Below are positions 36,718 to 47,452 of a stretch of DNA of 64,000 nucleotides, piece after piece. Where the stretch lies: positions 4,527,911 through 4,591,910 of the forward strand of contig JAQFVV010012441.1 in NCBI GenBank assembly GCA_028023455.1, written 5' to 3'. A model generated the notes under the pieces. That model did no database searches, was not told where the DNA came from, and was given only the letters and a program-made list of their open reading frames with translations. How positions within the stretch are numbered: position 1 is the first letter of the stretch; each line of letters opens with the position of its first letter. The position numbers and the translations under genes were made by a program. The stretch is from Epiperipatus broadwayi (Eukaryota > Onychophora > Udeonychophora > Euonychophora > Peripatidae).

Positions 36718-37440
36718 ACCAAAAATTGCAGACAAATTAAGAAAAATCTGCAATCAGTCTAACATTAGGCCAGCTTTGCAGAGTTATACCATTATTACAA
36801 GGAATTTCTAACGTTTTCAAAGCCTAAATGTAAAATGCTGAAAACAAAAACTGCATCTATGAATACCATGTTAATATGGAAAAATGTATATTTGTGAGAT
36901 CAGCCATCCCTTTGAAAAATGATTTACATGACTACAAACTGATGATTAAAAGAGACAAAACTGAGATATCTAAGGTAGCAAATTTGATATAAAGAAAAGA
37001 TTCAAAGAAGAAAATGTAAAAAGGCTGATCACATGACATTGGTGAATAACCCATAAGTCATCCCAGTGTGACTATACATAATGTATGGAAAGCACCAATC
37101 AACTTTGCTCTTAGGAAAAAGTGGAAAAATTAGGAAGAACCTCACATGAAAGTATAAGAAATTTCTACTGATTGCTGTCTTTGGCAGGATAGCTTAGTTA
37201 GTTAGAAAATTATCTTAAAATGTTACTGGTAAGACCAGAAAGACCTGAAGAAGAGAGAATAATATATCTCGAAACATTATGCATATACTAACCTGTGTGT
37301 CATTACTAACAGTTGAATGTACTTGGAATATTTAAATAAAGTTAAATCATTCTAAAGACATTTAATACTTAATATTAGATTGTGAAAATAGTCCAGTATA
37401 TAAATACAACTTAAATACCATCATCACAAAAGTTGAAGAA
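36718..37440 (+). repeat. PLE-A upstream pseudo-LTR (partial tandem copy)
   Basis: Matches 39080-39870 in order: the cagacaaattaagraaaa segment, degenerate GIY-YIG (aactgcatctatgaat), cataatgtatgga, tRNA-like box A remnant (ggatagcttagttagttaga), hammerhead-like core and cattactaacagttgaatgt. Box B and about 40 adjacent bases are deleted. Confidence 0.75.
37245..37274 (+). ncRNA. Hammerhead-like core, PLE-A pseudo-LTR
   Basis: CTGAAGA (37245-37251), stem II gaga/tctc with an AT-rich loop, GAAAC (37271-37275). Stem I is not convincing, so I score it as a candidate only. Confidence 0.45.
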
Positions 37441-37896
37441 AACACTAAGTATTTGGTATGGACCTGTCACTATATCAAACTTTAGACAATATGAAAAATT
37501 ATGTCTAAAGCTGTTTAAAGTAGAAATTCATTTAACTTTCTTATGTAAATTTAAATCTGAAGGAATAGTTCCCAAGATATAAATAAAACATCCAATTCAC
37601 TCCCAGAGGAACTGAGAAAATTACGTAAGAGACCAAATGAAAATCTGTTAAAAAAATAAATGTTCAAAGGTTTTCCAAGTAACAAACCTTGCATTCCATT
37701 AATAAAATAGAATGTTTTCTAAAAAAAAAACTTACTGGTAAAGACTTCACAAGAGTTTCTCAATCAGTAAAAAAATCATATTCTAAATTACATGAAAGAA
37801 TGACAAAAAAATGGTAAACCTATATGGACATAACAAAAGTCATAATGTACCAAGTAATGTACCAGCCTCATCTATTAAAAATCATAGTTCTAAACA

Positions 37897-38900
37897 CATT
37901 TGCTGAAATTTCCATTCTTGAAAAAGGATTAAACTTTTCCATCACTCCATCAAATATCCTTTATAAGATATAATGGCAGGTCACCGAGAAAGTCACCAAA
38001 AATTGCCTTTAGAAGAAATAGCAGAATTACACTGGAGAATACAAAGAACACTTAAGAAGCAACACAAATTGAAGCCAAACATATTCTATAATGAGAGAAA
38101 AATAATTAAGACTTTCAAAGTAGATAAAGCTATAATCATTATCCCTACTGACAAAAGTAATGGAACAGTTGTAATGGATACAACTAATTATCACAACAAA
38201 ATACAAGAACTCCTCACAGCAAAGCTATATTTAAAAGTGACAAAAAGTCTGACTAGAAAAACAAATTTGTAAACATTACTCAGAAACCATGTCAAGTACA
38301 TCAGTGATTCAGAAAAAAGCAAACTAACATCATGTTTCAACAAAATTCCACTTCTTTATGGTTTATGTAAAATTCATAAAGATTATATTTTACTAAGATC
38401 TATTTTTAATTCTAGAAATTCATCTTTTCAAAATTTGTCAAGCTTTTTTCTCAATATTCTCAGTCCTTTGGCATACAAGACTACAGTTCTTTTTTTAGGA
38501 ATTCTAGACACTTACTTTGTAGAATTAACCAAGATCATTTTGATAGTATAATGGAAACAATTAATATCTTACATAACACCAACCTACTTTTAATACAACA
38601 CAGAATTCTTCCAAAAAATCAAGGAATGGTTATAAACTCAACCTTGTTTCTCTTGATTAGCAATATTTACACGAAGGAACTTGAAACCACATAGGAAAGA
38701 CTACTACATATTACCAAAATATTCCAGTCAATTAAATTCACAATAAAATCAGAACAAGAATAAAAATTGGCATTCTTAGATATACTTGTGACAAGACTCC
38801 CTCATGGCAAAATTAAATCTACAGTTTACAGAAATCTCACCCATCCAGAAAAGTACTTATCATATACATCCAATCACAGCAGAAACACAACACATGGAGT
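37897..38900 (+). pseudogene. Penelope-like reverse transcriptase, degenerate, catalytic segment deleted
   Basis: In order: FAEISILEKGLNFSITP (37897 on), the usual N-terminal PLE motif. Then an open frame 37973-38272 with FKVDKAIIIIPTDKSN and VVMDTTNY, matching the 'ITKADKGN...VIM' RT block. After a stop, PLLYGLCKIHK (about 38348-38380) matches the '[FY]GxPKIHK' block. Next, a degraded HFVELI-like region, then SNIYTKELETT, then KLAFLDILVTR (about 38766-38800), the post-catalytic 'LPFLDVLV' block. Sequence between ELETT and the LDILVTR block is far shorter than in full PLEs, and no YxDD motif can be found. The polymerase is therefore inactive by internal deletion as well as stops and frameshifts. 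Confidence 0.78.
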
Positions 38901-39149
38901 TATCCAATCACTATGAAGCAAAAGAAATTTGTTCAGATATCAGCTATTTGAAATAAGAAAATATTTATATGAATAAAAGGCTTATGAAAAATAGTTATCC
39001 ATCCACTGTTATTAAGAAAACTTTAAATAGACAACAAAATAAGCAAAATAAAATCATTATTATTATTGTACTGTACCTAAAGTAGGAGACAAATTAAGGA
39101 AAACCTAAAATCAGTATAACATCATACAGCTTTCCAGAACCACACCACA

Positions 39150-39540
39150 ATATGATGAATTCTAACATCTACAAAGCCTAAACATGAAAATCTGAAAAGA
39201 AAAAACTGAATCTATGAAATACCATGTGAATGTGGAAGAATGTATGTTAATGAGATCAGTCACCCCATTGAAAAGTGATTGCAAGATCACAATATGATGA
39301 TTAAAACAGAGATATGTAATGTAGCAGATCATATATGTACCAATGAAGACAAAATTGAAAAAATACAAAAGTATTGGACAAAGAGTAAAAGCCACAAAAA
39401 GTATTTTCAAAGAAGCTTCTCACATGTCTATCATGAATAACCCCATAAATTAGCGTAGTGTGACTATATGTAGGGTATGGAAACCATTAACCAATTTTGC
39501 TTTTAAGAAAAAGTGGAGACATCAGAAGGAATCTCACAGA
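39150..39540 (+). pseudogene. GIY-YIG domain remnant of PLE-A main copy
   Basis: Homologous to 30816-31167 but more decayed. The signature reads (stop)IYEIPCECGRMYVNEI, with the YIG replaced by YVN, followed by stops. C-terminal segments around ttcaaagaagcttctcacatg and gggtatggaaacc still align with the 30.8-kb copy. Confidence 0.7.
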
Positions 39541-39576
39541 TAAGTGTATGAGATTTCTGCAGACTATTTTCTTTGT

Positions 39577-39660
39577 CATACTGGTTCAAGTGATTAGAAC
39601 ATTACCTTAAAATTCAATATTCAAAAATCTAAAGATCCAAGTTCGATTCCCATGCTGGTA
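39577..39660 (+). repeat. tRNA-like module in PLE-A main copy 3' end
   Basis: Box A is eroded (ggttcaagtgattagaac) while box B is good (gatccaagttcgattccc, about 39637-39654). It lies at the same position relative to the GIY-YIG domain as at 30384-30460 and 31201-31275. Confidence 0.5.
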
Positions 39661-39880
39661 CTGTCATTGGTTAGGTCAGATATATATGAATAAGAGAGAG
39701 AAGAAGAATACCTCCTGGAACATTGAGCTATTACTAACAGTTGAATGTAATTGGAATATTTAAATAAAATTAAATTTTTCTAAGGACATTCAATACTTAA
39801 TATTAGATGGTGGAAATAATCTAATATATAAATACAACTAAAATACCATCTTCACAAACTTTCAAAAATCATACACTCAC

Positions 39881-41304
39881 AGTCTTTATATATTTATGAC
39901 AAACTAAAAAAATCCTCACCAATAAAAACACCATCTTTTTCTAGTTATTGCTATCCAATTATAAGCAAATGCCTTATAGTAAAACTGGATTGTGGTATCT
40001 ACATATGATTGGCTATAATTGTTTATTTGTTTTCTTCTTCTTCTTCTTCTTATTATTATTATTACAATTTGATTTATAATTGTCAAACTTTCTTTATTTA
40101 CACACTTATACATTTACATATAAGAAACAAAATATTAAAATTAACTTTATAATTTTCAATTTACTAATTTTCAAAATAAATAAATAATGATTTCAGGTTG
40201 CTTAAAGCTTGATTGGTTTTTCCAGTAAATATTTTGACTTTTAAAATAATTTGACATTTAAGTGTCAGTGGATATGTCAGTTATATTTTAAATTATTTAC
40301 AGTCATTATTTATTCATCTGCATATTGGTGTACTGAAAACTATGAAGTTAATTCCAGTGTTTTCTTTTATTAAATTTAATTGTATCAGGCATTATATATA
40401 TATTAAAATGAAGATTTTCATTGGTAAAATATGCGAGCAATCTATTTTATATTAATTTGGATATACATTTGCTATTAACAATATACCAACATTTTAACTA
40501 GTTTTCACTGATCTTCATCCAAGTAGTGATGATCAGATATGGAAGTTGCAGAGATAATCATAAATAAAAATGTTACTTATTTCAATTTAAAAATTGTCTT
40601 ACATAACTGATTATATATTTGTCAGTCACATGTTTGGGACAGTTTATAAAGAAAATTTTAGTAGCAAAGATATGGAGAGAAAAAAGTATAAATAAGAAGA
40701 TATATTTGAATGTAGGGGTTTATTAATCAATAAATATATGTAAATTAATCAAAAGAAGGTATTATTTTATCCAATAAAAAAACTAACAGTAGTTTACAAT
40801 AAAGAGAGGTAATAGAAAATAAACTGCAATTTGAAGAGAATGATATTTTTGTTCAGTATACTTTAAAAATCATTATTAGCTTATTATCAGATAAAAATAT
40901 CTTCTATTTGAATAATTTATAAAAATCATATTGACCATTAATCTCCTCCTTCTAACTTGTTTCAAAATTTTATTAGATAAATATCTCTGTTATATGCCTG
41001 GTAAATTTTTAATCAGAAATGAAAGATATTTATAATTAATGTAAACATATTTTTGATTTTGTCATCTTTGAAACAGCTCTAAAACATCTATGTAACCTGG
41101 AAAATAGTAGGTGGAATCTTGGCAAAACATGTATCTCATGTTCCAAACATGGTGGCTACTTAAAGGTTTTGTGGTGAATAATCAATCTACACCCTATATA
41201 ACATGTGCATTGATTGAAAAATGGCACTACAGGCAGCTTGGATAGAGAATCAGTCATCAATCATTCATCTTTTCACTGGAGCACTCACCATACACGTACC
41301 TATA
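39881..41304. other. AT-rich sequence, no gene seen
   Basis: A (TTC)/(ATT) run lies at 40030-40063. A less AT-rich patch at 41080-41290 (gcaaaacatgtatctcatg...) may be part of an unrecognised repeat. No gene supported. Confidence 0.45.
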
Positions 41305-41740
41305 TATATATATATATAATCTTATAATTGAATATTTATAAATACAGTAATTAGATATATGTAAAGTATAACTTTAAAAATTTTATCCACTTAGGAGCAC
41401 CTTCGACTATCCTTATAGTCTGTTAATTGAATGTAAATGCCTGAAAGCAGAAAAAGCACAAATAATGAAGTTGTGGAAGAATAAATATGAACAAAGTGAT
41501 TATATAGAAAGTAGTTTATTGGTTTTTATGCTGGGTTTGGGAAAAGAAAAGGAGGTTTTAGATATAAAGACCATGATGCTGACAAATATTATGTTGTGGA
41601 AATGGGATGGAACAGAATAGAGAAGAATATGGGAAAATTTGAGGTGGGGAATGGAAAAGGAAGTCAAAGTGGTTAACAGGTTTTTCTAGACATAGTTGCT
41701 GAAAAATTTCTGAATCCATATAAGGAGAAGTCACAATGTA

Positions 41741-41935
41741 TCACATCACATCTTTTTCAACTAATACTTTGAAAGGCTTACCTTCCCACAATTCTGTGAT
41801 CTTAACATTTGTTGCCTGTGTGTTAATTAAGTCTTGTTTGTATTTGTATATTATCATAGCTTCATTTATTTTCCTTTTGTTCTTATTTTTTTCAATTTGC
41901 AATATTTTTAGATTATTACTATTGAAGTTAAAACC
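41741..41935 (-). pseudogene. GIY-YIG C-terminus of PLE-B (inverted arm)
   Basis: Minus-strand frame reads YGFNFNSNNLKILQIEKN then KRKINEAMIIYKYKQDLI and VKITELWEGKPF before a TGA whose complement is at 41741-41743. This aligns with the plus-strand copy at 42780-42947 and with the PLE-D frame (ILGQERDNEKRKIKEA... ELWDI). It lacks the GIY and YIG motifs, being only the C-terminal half of the domain. It is the mirrored arm of the foldback rather than an independent gene. Confidence 0.72.
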
Positions 41936-41981
41936 ATAAATACATAACTTATTATGATTGATAAAGTAAATATAAAAAAAA

Positions 41982-42947
41982 TTGTTTATTCAATTCATTA
42001 ATAACATTTTTAAAAAAGCCAAAAATAATGTGATTGATAATAGTACTTACTATAAGATTTATCCTTCTGCAATATGTCCCAAGATTTTTTCAAATATAAA
42101 ACTGCATAAAAAGAATGAACCATTACGATTAATGGTGAATTCAGGAGGGTGTTTTTTTATGAAACATATTGGTTAATTGAGAAAATGCTACAAGAAATCC
42201 TTAGTCTTGGTAAATATACAATATGTTCATCATTTGATTTTGTTAGTAAAATCTGTAACACTATGATTGATGTTAATGATGTAATTACTGTATAACCATT
42301 AAACCAATAGTAAAAAAAGTTTATATTCCATATAAATAAATAGTGCCAATGTCACAAAAATGTTGGCTACAATTATAATCATATATATAATGTTATTAAA
42401 AATTTTAATATGAAATATAAGAATAAAAATATTAATTATAATATTGATTCTCCTGCTAATAAAAAAATTTGGATATCAATGCCATATATTTCGAAGATGA
42501 AGTAAATTTTACAAGGAAAATTTATAAAGATATATGTGACATTGCATTTTATTCTCCTCCTACATTAAACAAATTAATAAATAACTCTAAAGATAAAATC
42601 TCATTTATAAATAAAAATCACATCATTTATAAATAGATATGTCAGTGTGGTAGTGGATATATAGGGGTATCGAGGTGTATGTTGGAAAAAAAAACTAAAG
42701 AGCACTTGTTATTAAAAGGGGTTCAGAAAATGAAACAAAATTGCAAATTAAATAATGTTTTACAACCATAATAAGTCGTGTATTTATGGTTTTAATTTCA
42801 ATTATAATAATGTAAAAATATTGCAAATTAAAAAAAAATAACAACAAAAGGAAAATAAATGAAGCTATGGTAATATACAAATACAAACAAGACTTAATTA
42901 GCAGACAGACAGAAAATGTTAAAATCATGGAATTGTGGAAAAGTTAG
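41982..42947 (+). pseudogene. PLE-B RT and GIY-YIG remnants, several frameshifts
   Basis: 41982-42176 is open and contains ICPKIFSNIKLHKKNEPLRL followed by MVNSGGCFF, the RT 'PKIHK...PLRPIV' block. Frame changes then give SSFDFVSKICNT (about 42222-42258). YxDD is not found and the spacing to the next block is too short, so the catalytic part is deleted. AFYSPPTLNKLINNSKDK (about 42546-42600) precedes the GIY-YIG signature IIYK(stop)ICQCGSGYIGVSR (42620-42675), and CMLEKKTKEH. The C-terminal KRKINEAMVIYKYKQDL ... IMELWKS ends at TAG 42945-42947. Dead copy of the same group as PLE-C, -D and -F. Confidence 0.75.
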
Positions 42948-42974
42948 CCTTTCTTATTGTTAGTTGACAAAGAC

Positions 42975-43244
42975 TACAAGGATAGTTGAAATTATATTGA
43001 AAGGCTGCAAACTTTTCACGCTTATTATAATACTTATCTGACAGTCAATCAGGGTGACCGCCTTTTCTTGTAAAATTCTCTGACTTGTGTTTATGGTTTG
43101 ATCATTATTCAGACAGCCATCATAAAATCTGATTGGCTGTCAGATAAGTATTACAATAAGTGTGAAAGGTTTACAACCTTTCAACTTAATTTCAACTTAC
43201 TATGTGTGCTTTATATAAAATAAATATTATTTACAAGGATAGTT
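42975..43244. mobile_element. 244-bp palindromic insertion inside PLE-B with perfect 13-bp TSD
   Basis: The 13-mer tacaaggatagtt occurs at 42975-42987 and 43232-43244. The 244 bases between contain long inverted arms: ttgaaattatattgaaaggc... at about 42986-43052 and its reverse complement ending at about 43197, with cttatctgacag near the inner arm ends. The empty site is confirmed internally: the inverted PLE-B arm at about 41402-41424 reads across the junction without the insert. After the palindrome about 35 bases of AT-rich tail precede the duplication. Confidence 0.78.
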
Positions 43245-43408
43245 AAAAGTGCTCCTAAGTGGATAAAATTTTTAAAGTTATACTTTATATATATCTAATT
43301 ACTGTATTTATAAATATTCAATTATAAGATTATATCTATTGATTTAAAGAAATACAGACATCAAATTATAATATTATTACACACATTCTTGTGATTTGAG
43401 AAAGAAGT

Positions 43409-43442
43409 CTGAAGAAAGTACTAGTTATTGTACTGAAATGTC
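43409..43442 (+). ncRNA. Hammerhead-like core, PLE-B tail
   Basis: CTGAAGA (43409-43415), perfect 5-bp stem II AGTAC/GTACT around tagttatt, GAAA (43435-43438) and a GTC cleavage triplet (43440-43442) with minimal stem III. Stem I pairing is weak in this copy. Confidence 0.55.
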
Positions 43443-43510
43443 ACCTATATAGGTATTATATTTTTATTGCACAGAATCTCCTGGAAATAACATGAATGAA
43501 TATATATATA

Positions 43511-43800
43511 TATATAAACAAATGGGATCAAAGCCTTATATAACTGATTATGAATTTAATAACACCCAAATGTCATATTCCATGTAGCTGTTAAATTAAT
43601 TTTACTTTGAATTACCAACAGGGTTGACAAAGGTATGCTTATAAACATCAGAGCTCCAAGAATAGCTGAATTCAATCTACTCTTGATCTTTTGTCCAATA
43701 TTTTTAGTGCTTTTAATTTATAGCTTGAAGGGAAAATGATTTACTCCATTTGTTTACAGATACATTGAACTCCGTTTAAAATAAAATGTTAACTATATGT
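43511..43800. other. AT-rich sequence, no gene seen
   Basis: No supported feature. Confidence 0.45.
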
Positions 43801-43805
43801 AAATA

Positions 43806-43895
43806 TGTGAATGCAATCAACACTTAAATAAGACCAATCTCAATAGCAATCAACAATCTTAATCTGTTGTCAAGGCAACATTTTTAAATAATAAA
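43806..43895 (+). repeat. Dispersed repeat Q, copy 1 (gttgtcaaggcaac hairpin)
   Basis: Contains aatcaacactta, tcaatagcaatcaacaatct, then gttgtcaaggcaac (about 43867-43880, a GTTG/CAAC mini-hairpin), then aataaag. It aligns with 50180-50275 and, reduplicated, 63855-63990. Confidence 0.55.
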
Positions 43896-44213
43896 GAAAG
43901 AAAGAGAATAAAACTTCATATCCATTATTCCCAAACCAACTTAATTTTTCAATTGGTAAAATAATATTAAATAAAAATAAAACAGAATATAGTTAAAAAC
44001 AAAATTTTAATTTTTTTACATTTTATGTTGCTTATGTTGTCTGCTTCTATAATTGTGGATAAAAAAGAAAATAGCTGTCAATACTTTTACACTCCATGTA
44101 AGCATGCTCTTTAATTTTGACAATTTGAAAGCTCATAGAAATAGTATTTTTTGCAGTTATAGATTTATTTTTGTTGAATTCATAATGTGCCTGCATAATG
44201 TTTTAATTGTTTG

Positions 44214-44247
<34 letters not shown>

Positions 44248-44924
44248 TAAAAGCCATTTATATGTACACCTACATCCATTAGCAGTCTGTAATGTACATC
44301 AGTAATTTAGTATTTGTTAAATATTTTTGTGAATATCTTACCCCAATCTCAGTTAATTCCAGAATTTTTTGCAATGGAGTTTATGTCAAATTTTGTCTAT
44401 AATGAAAAGATTTCTGATGACTCTTAAATAGTGTATATTACAATTTTCTGTTGAATGCTTACAACAGACCACTGATGATTCTATATCCTAGTTTTAGTTT
44501 CAGTAAAGATTAACTGATAGAAGTCAAATAACACTGAATGTTATTCACATAATTAGATGTTAACTGTTTATACTTCTATATGGAATGTAATAAATGTAAT
44601 AAGTGCAATTATAAGCAACTATAGAAATAACAAGCTTCTTTAGAGTTGCTTATAAGCACACTTATTAAATGTATTAATGTGTAAAGTAGGCAGGTTATTT
44701 CTAAAGGTGTTTTTTCATATCAAGGCTTACTTAGTTATTTTGAAAGTTATTTTTATTTAAAAAGCAGTAAACATATTTTGTTTTTGTAATATTTTTAGAA
44801 AGATTTAAGCTTCTATATGATGAGAAAAAAAACATATTTACATTATTTTAAATCTTAATTATAATAATTCTGCTCACAAATAGTTATAATTTCTCATAAA
44901 GTCTAACATACCTAAGTCACATGA
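43896..44924. other. AT-rich sequence with (TA)n
   Basis: A pure (TA)n tract of about 29 bases lies at 44217-44245. No gene seen. Confidence 0.5.
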
Positions 44925-44990
44925 TCACTATTTCTTATGCTCTGGCTGGCACTGAGTGGCACTACTGTATGGAGAGTTTTACCAGTTTTA
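44925..44990 (+). repeat. Family P repeat, short copy
   Basis: Shares cacatgatcac, ggcactactgtatggagag and tttaa with 45535-45625 and 35063-35101. Confidence 0.55.
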
Positions 44991-45534
44991 ACATACTTAA
45001 GTCCACATTTAGTTTTATGATATACACTTAATTTATCAGTAAAGGATCAATGTCTTTGTATAATAATTAAATCACAATCACATTGTATAACATTAAAAAT
45101 TAAAAGCCATAACACATTACAGTAAACATTTAAAATACTCAGTAACCAAGTATACATAAAAATTTACCAAAAATAAAGCAGCCCTTCATTCTTGTATTCC
45201 ATTTATATAGCTATGGCAGATTGACTAAAATACTTTAATTAAAAAGAATAAATATTTAAATCGATCTGCAACATTATATCTAAATACGTTTCAATTGGTT
45301 TACTTACAATAGTTAGCAAGCACGAGAGTTATCTAAATTTAAGCATTGCAACAATGATTCAAACAAATAGAATTATGTAATAGAATACCTCCAGTTCTTA
45401 AGAATTAAATAATATTCGAGATTAAGACCCATAACACAATACAACAAATATTTAAAATACTTTCTAATCAAGCATTAGTCAAAAGTTTCTAAGAATAAAG
45501 CAGCTAAATCTCTTATACCACTAAACATCACATG
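44991..45534. other. AT-rich sequence, no gene seen
   Basis: Segments around 45060-45160 and 45420-45500 resemble each other (ccataacacattacag / ccataacacaatacaac followed by a similar aaatact stretch), suggesting a roughly 400-bp duplication that also includes the adjacent family P copies at 44925 and 45535. Confidence 0.4.
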
Positions 45535-45625
45535 ATCATTATCTCTTCTGCCTTCTAGCATCCATTGATTACTCTGGTTGGCACAGGGTGGCACTACTGT
45601 ATGAAGAATTTTGCCTTGTTTAAAT
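45535..45625 (+). repeat. Family P repeat, copy with loop segment
   Basis: Contains atccattgattactctg, then ggcacagggtggcactactg and tgtatgaagaattttgcc, equivalent to loop plus right arm of the hairpin at 35004-35101. The left arm is absent. Confidence 0.6.
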
Positions 45626-46147
45626 CTCTTATACCATACACAATGAATCATGTTTTTTAAATTTTACTTTTCATATCATTGGATTCATTACATATAATGC
45701 TAATTTTTTGACAAAAACATCCACAAACAGATTCTTTACTATAACAAAAGAAAACAGAATTAATGTGAAAATTATATTTATAATTTTTATATTGTAGTTA
45801 GTGGTAATGAATGACTGAATAAATAGGTTGCTCAATTACCATAGAATACACAATTTGATGTTTATCAATATGATTTATTCTATAAAGATAAAAGAGGATT
45901 AGATTTTTTACTAAAATATGTGTAATCAATTCTGAAGCCTGGCAAGTTGCTTTGTGATGGTAAAATCATTTAGCTAAAAGTCACTGTCTTGTGATTATTT
46001 GTAGTATTCTTGTTCTAGTTTTGTGTTCATTTGGTGCTAAAACTTAAAACTAGTCATGCACATTTACTTATTAATTTCAATAAAAATCTCTAGGTGTTCT
46101 CAATCACACAGAGAATCAGTGTTTGACTTTCAAACAAATTTATATTG
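45626..46147. other. AT-rich sequence, no gene seen
   Basis: No supported feature. Confidence 0.45.
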
Positions 46148-46467
46148 TTATCACAGTAATTGTATTTATATATTGGACTTAATATGAGTATGGAATGTGT
46201 TTAGGAAAATGTAACTTTATTTACATGTTCCAAATACATTCAACTGTTAGTAATAGCACACATGTTAGTATATGCACAGTGTTTCAAGAGGTTTTATTCC
46301 CCCATCTTTTTTAGGTGGCATTGGCCTGAGCAGTGACAGTCCTAGCTTGGGAATCAAACCTGAACTGTTAGATTCTTAAGTAACCAACTGAGTCATAAGT
46401 CCAATATATAAATACAACTAAAATATCATCATCATAAATCTTCTGAAAAACACATTATCATAGTAAT
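46148..46467 (-). mobile_element. Short PLE-A copy with 13-bp TSD
   Basis: Insertion 46161-46454 (294 bp) is flanked by ttatcacagtaat (46148-46160) and ttatcatagtaat (46455-46467), one mismatch. On the minus strand it carries the PLE-A 3' end only: tRNA-like box A (46381-46395) and box B (46349-46366), an eroded hammerhead core, and ctaacagttgaatgt. Both outer ends are the same inverted terminus (tgtatttatatattggac at 46161; its complement near 46401-46418). It resembles a SINE-sized non-autonomous PLE derivative. Confidence 0.78.
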
Positions 46468-47345
46468 GTCTGTGTTTGCATAAGTTCAAATTTTATTCCT
46501 ATCTTGAAAATAAAGTCATATTTTCTATAGTTTGTTTATATATTACTATTTTTGCAATTTATTTGTGAAATATTTTTGTGATAATAATATATTTAAACTC
46601 AAATTTTCTTTTTCATTTGTTTTTAGAAAAAAAAACAAACAAGTCAAATAACATGAAATAAGTCCAAGAAGAAAGTTGTCTTTGGGTGGAAAAAAGTAAC
46701 TTCTCTATAACCGTTATAACTGTTATTTAAATTTTAAGTAGAATTTAAAAATTTAAAACATAAAGTTATTGCTGCATGATTCTGTATAAAAGTTGATTTA
46801 ATGATAGCAACGAAATTCAAAAAAATATATTTTATTCCATACATTTCCGTAGTCCAAATGAAATCTATTGTTTTGAAATATTATTTTTAAAAATATATTT
46901 GAATTTCTATTTATAAGAAATATATATTTTAATAAAAAGTTTAGTTGTCAAAATGTAAAACACTAAATGTTACCCACTGCTACAAATGGTCAAAAACATA
47001 TACAAAGAATGCTTCAAATCTTTGGAAACAAGTTTTTCTTTAATATTGAATAAATTTAATCAGCCATTCAAGCTATTGTGCGCTTTTTTACGAGTGTTAA
47101 ATAATAAATGAGTACTTCCACTTCCAACACAAGATATAGTATTTAGGAAAGAATAAAATGAATCACTTATTCAATCCAACCCAAATGCTTATATATGGGC
47201 AAATATTAAGTACTGTAAGTGAAAGTGTGAGGGTAGACTATTCACTTTAAACCACTGTTTACGATATCTGAATGAATGATGTCGACGAAATTATCTAGAA
47301 TTTACTAGACGTCACTCACAAATGAAACTTTAAACATATGTAAAT
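46468..47345. other. AT-rich sequence with one extra copy of a downstream hairpin arm
   Basis: aataaatttaatcagccattc at about 47049-47069 matches the inner arm of the hairpin at 47346-47452. CpG is more frequent at 46800-47330. No gene seen. Confidence 0.45.
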
Positions 47346-47452
47346 AAACATTTATTTTTAGTGCTGATCCTAATTGTAATAAATTTAATCAGCTATTCTG
47401 AATGGCTGATTAAATTTATTATAATTAGAAACAGTGCTAAAAATAAATGTTT
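47346..47452. repeat. Hairpin element with 48-bp arms
   Basis: Arms 47346-47393 and 47405-47452 are near-perfect complements (inner parts ataaatttaatcagc and gctgattaaatttat) around an 11-base loop. No clear target duplication. It is a foldback structure without coding potential. Confidence 0.78.

Larger units (their letters stand above)
36671..39880 (+). mobile_element. PLE-A: near-complete Penelope-like element with perfect 10-bp TSD
   Basis: Insertion 36681-39870 (3.19 kb) is flanked by atacactcac at 36671-36680 and 39871-39880. It begins with a ~37-bp segment (tgtatttatatattgaatta...) that is the reverse complement of the 3' terminus, so it has short inverted ends. Next is a partial copy of the 3' end (36718-37440), then a body with RT and GIY-YIG remnants, then the second, matching 3' end (about 39080-39870). 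A partial tandem copy upstream of the main copy is the known 'pseudo-LTR' arrangement of Penelope elements. The body carries several stops and lacks the RT YxDD segment, so it is dead. Confidence 0.85.
41305..43510 (+). mobile_element. PLE-B: Penelope-like element with inverted 3' ends, flanked by (TA)n
   Basis: A (TA)n tract at 41301-41321 leads into about 100 bases (to 41400) that are the reverse complement of 43245-43345. Inside, 41400-41960 is an inverted 3' end carrying a minus-strand GIY-YIG C-terminus, and 41980-42947 is a plus-strand body with RT then GIY-YIG. The plus tail holds a hammerhead-like core (43409-43442) and ends at another (TA)n (43499-43515). Another insertion (42988-43231) interrupts the right arm. 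The layout matches the dimeric PLE-A copy at 30 kb: arms are 3' ends in head-to-head orientation. Confidence 0.78.

Noticed and set aside
40500-40550. ggatgaagatcagtgaaaac on the minus strand, superficially like a hammerhead
   Set aside because: Core box is not CTGANGA and stem II cannot form.
41736-41939. Plus-strand 67-codon frame and similar minus-strand 77-codon frame at 42695-42928
   Set aside because: Their resemblance to each other arises because both are antisense to the same GIY-YIG C-terminus in opposite arms of PLE-B.
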